DNA of 64,000 nt from Bimastos eiseni. Taxonomy: Eukaryota; Annelida; Clitellata; Crassiclitellata; Lumbricidae. Positions within the stretch are counted from its first letter, which is position 1, and each line of letters starts with the position of its first letter. Position numbers and translations under genes: made by a program. Under the pieces are notes generated by a model. It saw only the letters and a program-made list of their open reading frames with translations, was not told the DNA's origin and ran no database searches. The stretch is from positions 41,857,290-41,921,289 of the forward strand of contig OY365809.1 of the NCBI GenBank assembly GCA_959347315.1, read 5' to 3'. This document shows, piece by piece, positions 60,559 through 64,000 of the stretch.

Positions 60559-61831
60559 TTCTACCAATGGTTCTCTGGACAATTCACGCCTGTTGTGCCC
60601 ACGGCCCAGTGCCTTGTAGCATCGTTTTAGAACTATGAGTCAATGATTGCAATTGCGATAGATTATGGTCTTGCTTTTAGCATTATTTTGAGGAAGCCTT
60701 CTTTTTGTTCATTACTCTCTGATTCAGCCAGATGGGAAAAGGCCAGAGACCAATGGTCTAACTTGATTTTCCCGATTCGGCGTAGGCCTAACTGTAACTG
60801 TCTAAATATTAACCTGCACTTATTATGACCATTTTAACAAGTTGCGTATTTGCCAGCATGATACCTGAATAAAGGAAAATTGATTGATTGATTATTTTAT
60901 TTGGATTTGACTAGAATAGCGTCTGAATAGACAGAGGATTAGGAATGTATGGGTTTCAAGCTCATAGATGGAACCGTGCATGTCTAAGCAAGTAAGTATG
61001 AATGTCTGTCTTTTGTCTGTCTTTATGGAAGTATATATATATATATTTATTTATATGTATGTATGCATGTATGTATGTATAAATGTATGTATGTATGTAT
61101 GTATATGTATATATGTATGTATGCATGCATGCGTTCATGTATGTATGTGTATATGCATTTCTTATATTACGAGTAGGAATTCATGCCACGCAAACTTGAC
61201 CTTTTAAGATTCTAATGCACCCCATTTCATTTATTGTCCATGCATTAATAGCAACAAACCCTGTGAGATTCCCATTCCAAGCTGAGTTTAGTGCTCTTCA
61301 ATGGATCTCCATATTATGACCCATCGCATTCTAATTTCTAATGAGAGTTTTTCGGATGTGGTGATACATACATTTATGGTAGCAACGTCAGTTATTACAT
61401 TTCCTATCAGACTGAACAGCTATTATAACCCCCCTCTCTCTCCCCATTCTTCTAGCAAATGAAGCTTTTACTTGCCATGTTATTTGGAACATTCTAATTA
61501 ACGGGATAGCTTTTCTGCTAAGTAACGATTCAGTACCAAGGGCCTCTGTTTCTCTTTTAATCTTTCGATAGCTATCCAATTAATTAAACATTGTAAGTCT
61601 GACATGCTGAATATCTTTTATTTCGAAGAAAACAAGAATTTATTAAGTAATTACAAATGTAACGTCATCGTCTGAATTTAGACACTGATCAAACTTCCAA
61701 ATCAGATTCTTACGAGCATAAACTTATTTAATCACATAATGAATAAAGTTCAAAGTGAAAAGATAATCTTCGACAGTGTGCGAGAAATGCTTCCGGCCAA
61801 CTGTCATGCCTTCAGTAGAGTGCCTTCTGAC

Positions 61832-63643
61832 TTACAGAGGTATTAGGCTCCCTAGATCTGACAGAGCAAGGGATAAGTGAAGGTTATTATCGAATGGTAA
61901 GACAATGTAGACATTTACGAGTCTAGTAATATCGACGTTGACCTCTGCATACAGTTTGCAAACGTACTGGAACAAAAAAAACACACACGTTCATTAATAA
62001 ACATTTGCAGAATACTGTATTTATTAAACGTATCAGAATGTCAGCTACAATGAAAGACGGTTTGTAATAATTGCTCTGTCTTTGTCGAAGATTTGTTTTA
62101 AAATTGCCACCAGCCTTTTATGATGACGCTGTTGACACATAACGGGTCTCTGTCGTCAAATGATACAGGACTAAAAGCATTCATAGTTTGCTGCGTCTTT
62201 GCCGTCGCGGATTTCTCAACAAATATCAACTCAGAATGGAGTCAGTAGTTGCCTACTACGATTACGAAGCAACATCGTTGGCTATCACTGACTAGTGATA
62301 CTGGCGATATCATAGTAAGTTTGCATCGTATATATTAATTTTGACAGCGCATCTTTAGGTTAATTCAACTCAGATATGAATCCAGCACAACAACCTAGAT
62401 GAACCCAATTGTTTTATGGCAGCAATTCTACGTCTCTGTTAAATCTACTCAGAACATTTACAAATTCGTGACACTTTGATTGTCCCACATGGCTTTTCAA
62501 TATGAATGGTCTCAATCATATTCATAGGAGCATTTTAAGTGAAGAGCAAAGAGAGCTGAGAGATCAATGTTTAGCTGATACTTACCGATATACCATTCAA
62601 GCTCACGTTAACATCTGCAGTCACTTGGAGATTTGCGCCAAGTTTAATCAACTAACAGAGACATCAAAATTAGGCAGATATTAGCTTTGTTTGAATATTG
62701 TAATTCTCTATTCATCAAAATATTATTGTGAAACATCAAAATTTTTATTATCTTCCTCTAATCCAGAATTCAACCGCCAATGCTGTCACTGTTTGTCCAA
62801 CCAATTCACTGGCAATAAATTCCTGATTACATTCACTTCAAATTCCAATCGATGATAAATGAATCTCAACAACAATCACGAACACTCCAATAACCGTTTA
62901 TTTCCAATCTTTCTCCTGATACATTCTCTTTTGTTCTCCAGTAGCAATTCATGCAAAGTTCTCTTGCCTATCATCATTGTTATATTATGCTTCGACGTTA
63001 TGAATCCCATCATTCATCCTTCATCATCTAAATTAAGATCTACTATCTATTGATCCAGGCAGGCTTTCCACGCTACGCAAACTATCGTCTCTTCAAGAAT
63101 TCATTTTACTCTTCGATGCCAAACCTGTCTCATTATTTACACAAATTCCTTTCGCAGCCTCTAGTTCTCCTACTCACCCTGATATTTTGGCAACCGGGTT
63201 CCTTTTGATCTTCACTATGCATATAAACAGACAATATGTCCGATTTTATGTAGCGCTTGTTTTCAATTTGGTGTAATGCGTGTAGCTTCAATGTAATCTA
63301 CTGATTTACATGACAACGTTCTCGTAAGCGTGAAGCTAACGCTGCTAAGCATTGTTATTGATAAGTTATGAGTTGGAATAAATACCGTTCTCGCATTAAG
63401 GTTGACGCTGAGCACCTGGCAACCATCACCATACTTTTGAGCGAGAACTCCCTGCAAAATAGCCTGAACTGATCCCAGCAACCCATTGAGTAGGTTTGTG
63501 ACTTGATCAATGGTCTTCCCTATGGTGTCGAGGAGGTCAGAAAGCAGCTGCGGCAGCGGCAGCGGCAGCGGCAGGCCAAGAAGAGCATTCGATCCCTGCA
63601 GAGAGAGGACAGCTACGATCACGGCGAGAAATGCAGCCTTCAT
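61832..63643 (-). CDS. Small secreted protein of unknown family, array copy 3
   Basis: Same structure, offset 5774 from copy 2: ATG at 63643, exon 1 end at 63416 or 63386, exon 2 61966-61832. TATA box 63752-63745. Coding sequence appears identical to copies 1 and 2. About 250 bases upstream of the TATA box remain in the window, and the inverted repeat that follows in units 1 and 2 would lie just beyond the edge. Confidence 0.7.
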
Positions 63644-63744
63644 GACGACGACGTCTTCTGAATCGAGAGATGAAGAGAACTGTTGAAGAGACTTCTTCTG
63701 TCGGAGTCGGATCGGCTCAGATGACGACTGCATCTACTGGGCGA

Positions 63745-63752
63745 CTTTTATA
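63745..63752 (-). promoter_or_regulatory. TATA box of secreted-protein gene, copy 3
   Basis: TATAAAAG on the minus strand, same relative position as in the other two copies. Confidence 0.7.
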
Positions 63753-64000
63753 GCCAACTTTCCATCAGCCAGACAATTTGTCGATGCAGCAATTGATGGG
63801 TTTATCGCCGCATGTCAGGGCGCCATCTCTTGCTATTTACAGGAGAAGCGTACTGTGATCTATCGTTTGGAGCAACTCATTGCGTTGAGATTAAAACGAG
63901 GAACTGATAGACTAGACATAAAACATTTATGTACATCAGTCATCGATGCTACTGTTTCCATTTGCTCAGTTGACAAGTCGTAAATTCAACTGAAATTAAC

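Larger units (their letters stand above)
58688..64000. repeat. Tandem segmental duplication, unit 3 (runs off the window)
   Basis: Begins GAAATTTCTCCATTGC then GTCATCGTCATC, the sequence at 45637-45660, and follows unit 2 with a constant offset of 5774 to the window end, so no indels separate the two. Few substitutions seen (for example AACTTGACATAT at 58791, where units 1 and 2 have AACTTCACATAT). Confidence 0.95.

Overview
This window is animal nuclear DNA, with split genes joined by GT-AG introns, LINE and tRNA-SINE fragments, hAT-type MITEs and very long microsatellites. The gene set and the repeat style suggest a marine invertebrate. An echinoderm-like deuterostome is my best guess; it is not proven by anything in the window. 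There is no bacterial-type operon, CRISPR array or phage.

Layout. 0.6-5.3 kb: the 5' part of a PHF10/BAF45a-like gene (minus strand; the PHD-finger end lies off the left edge). 7.3-11.7 kb: a graveyard holding a decayed PIN-like repeat gene, several LINE 3' ends and a frameshifted C2H2 zinc-finger gene. 13.8-24.6 kb: a complete 12-exon SLC18B1-like MFS transporter (plus strand, 469 codons), its introns full of microsatellites, a hAT MITE and a 443-bp fold-back element. 26.8-28.7 kb: a broken CR1-like LINE. 30.1-37.7 kb: a complete 7-exon UNC93A-like gene (minus strand, 488 codons), tail to tail with SLC18B1. 38.15-39.25 kb: a 1.1-kb non-autonomous hAT element with ACCCG-rich ends. 39-45 kb: simple repeats, a 33-bp minisatellite and a LINE end.

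45.6-64 kb: a large direct tandem triplication (core unit about 5.77 kb; copy 1 carries an extra 1.5 kb). Each unit holds a two-exon, TATA-driven gene for a small secreted protein of about 120-130 residues that I do not recognise, plus a 5'-truncated CR1 fragment. Copies 2 and 3 are almost identical, and the array may run on past the right edge. One duplication junction lies inside a 254-bp-arm inverted repeat, the other inside an ATC/GTC microsatellite.

The three conserved genes (a chromatin remodelling subunit and two multi-pass membrane proteins) show no obvious shared pathway. The recently amplified secreted-protein locus is the most unusual part of the window.
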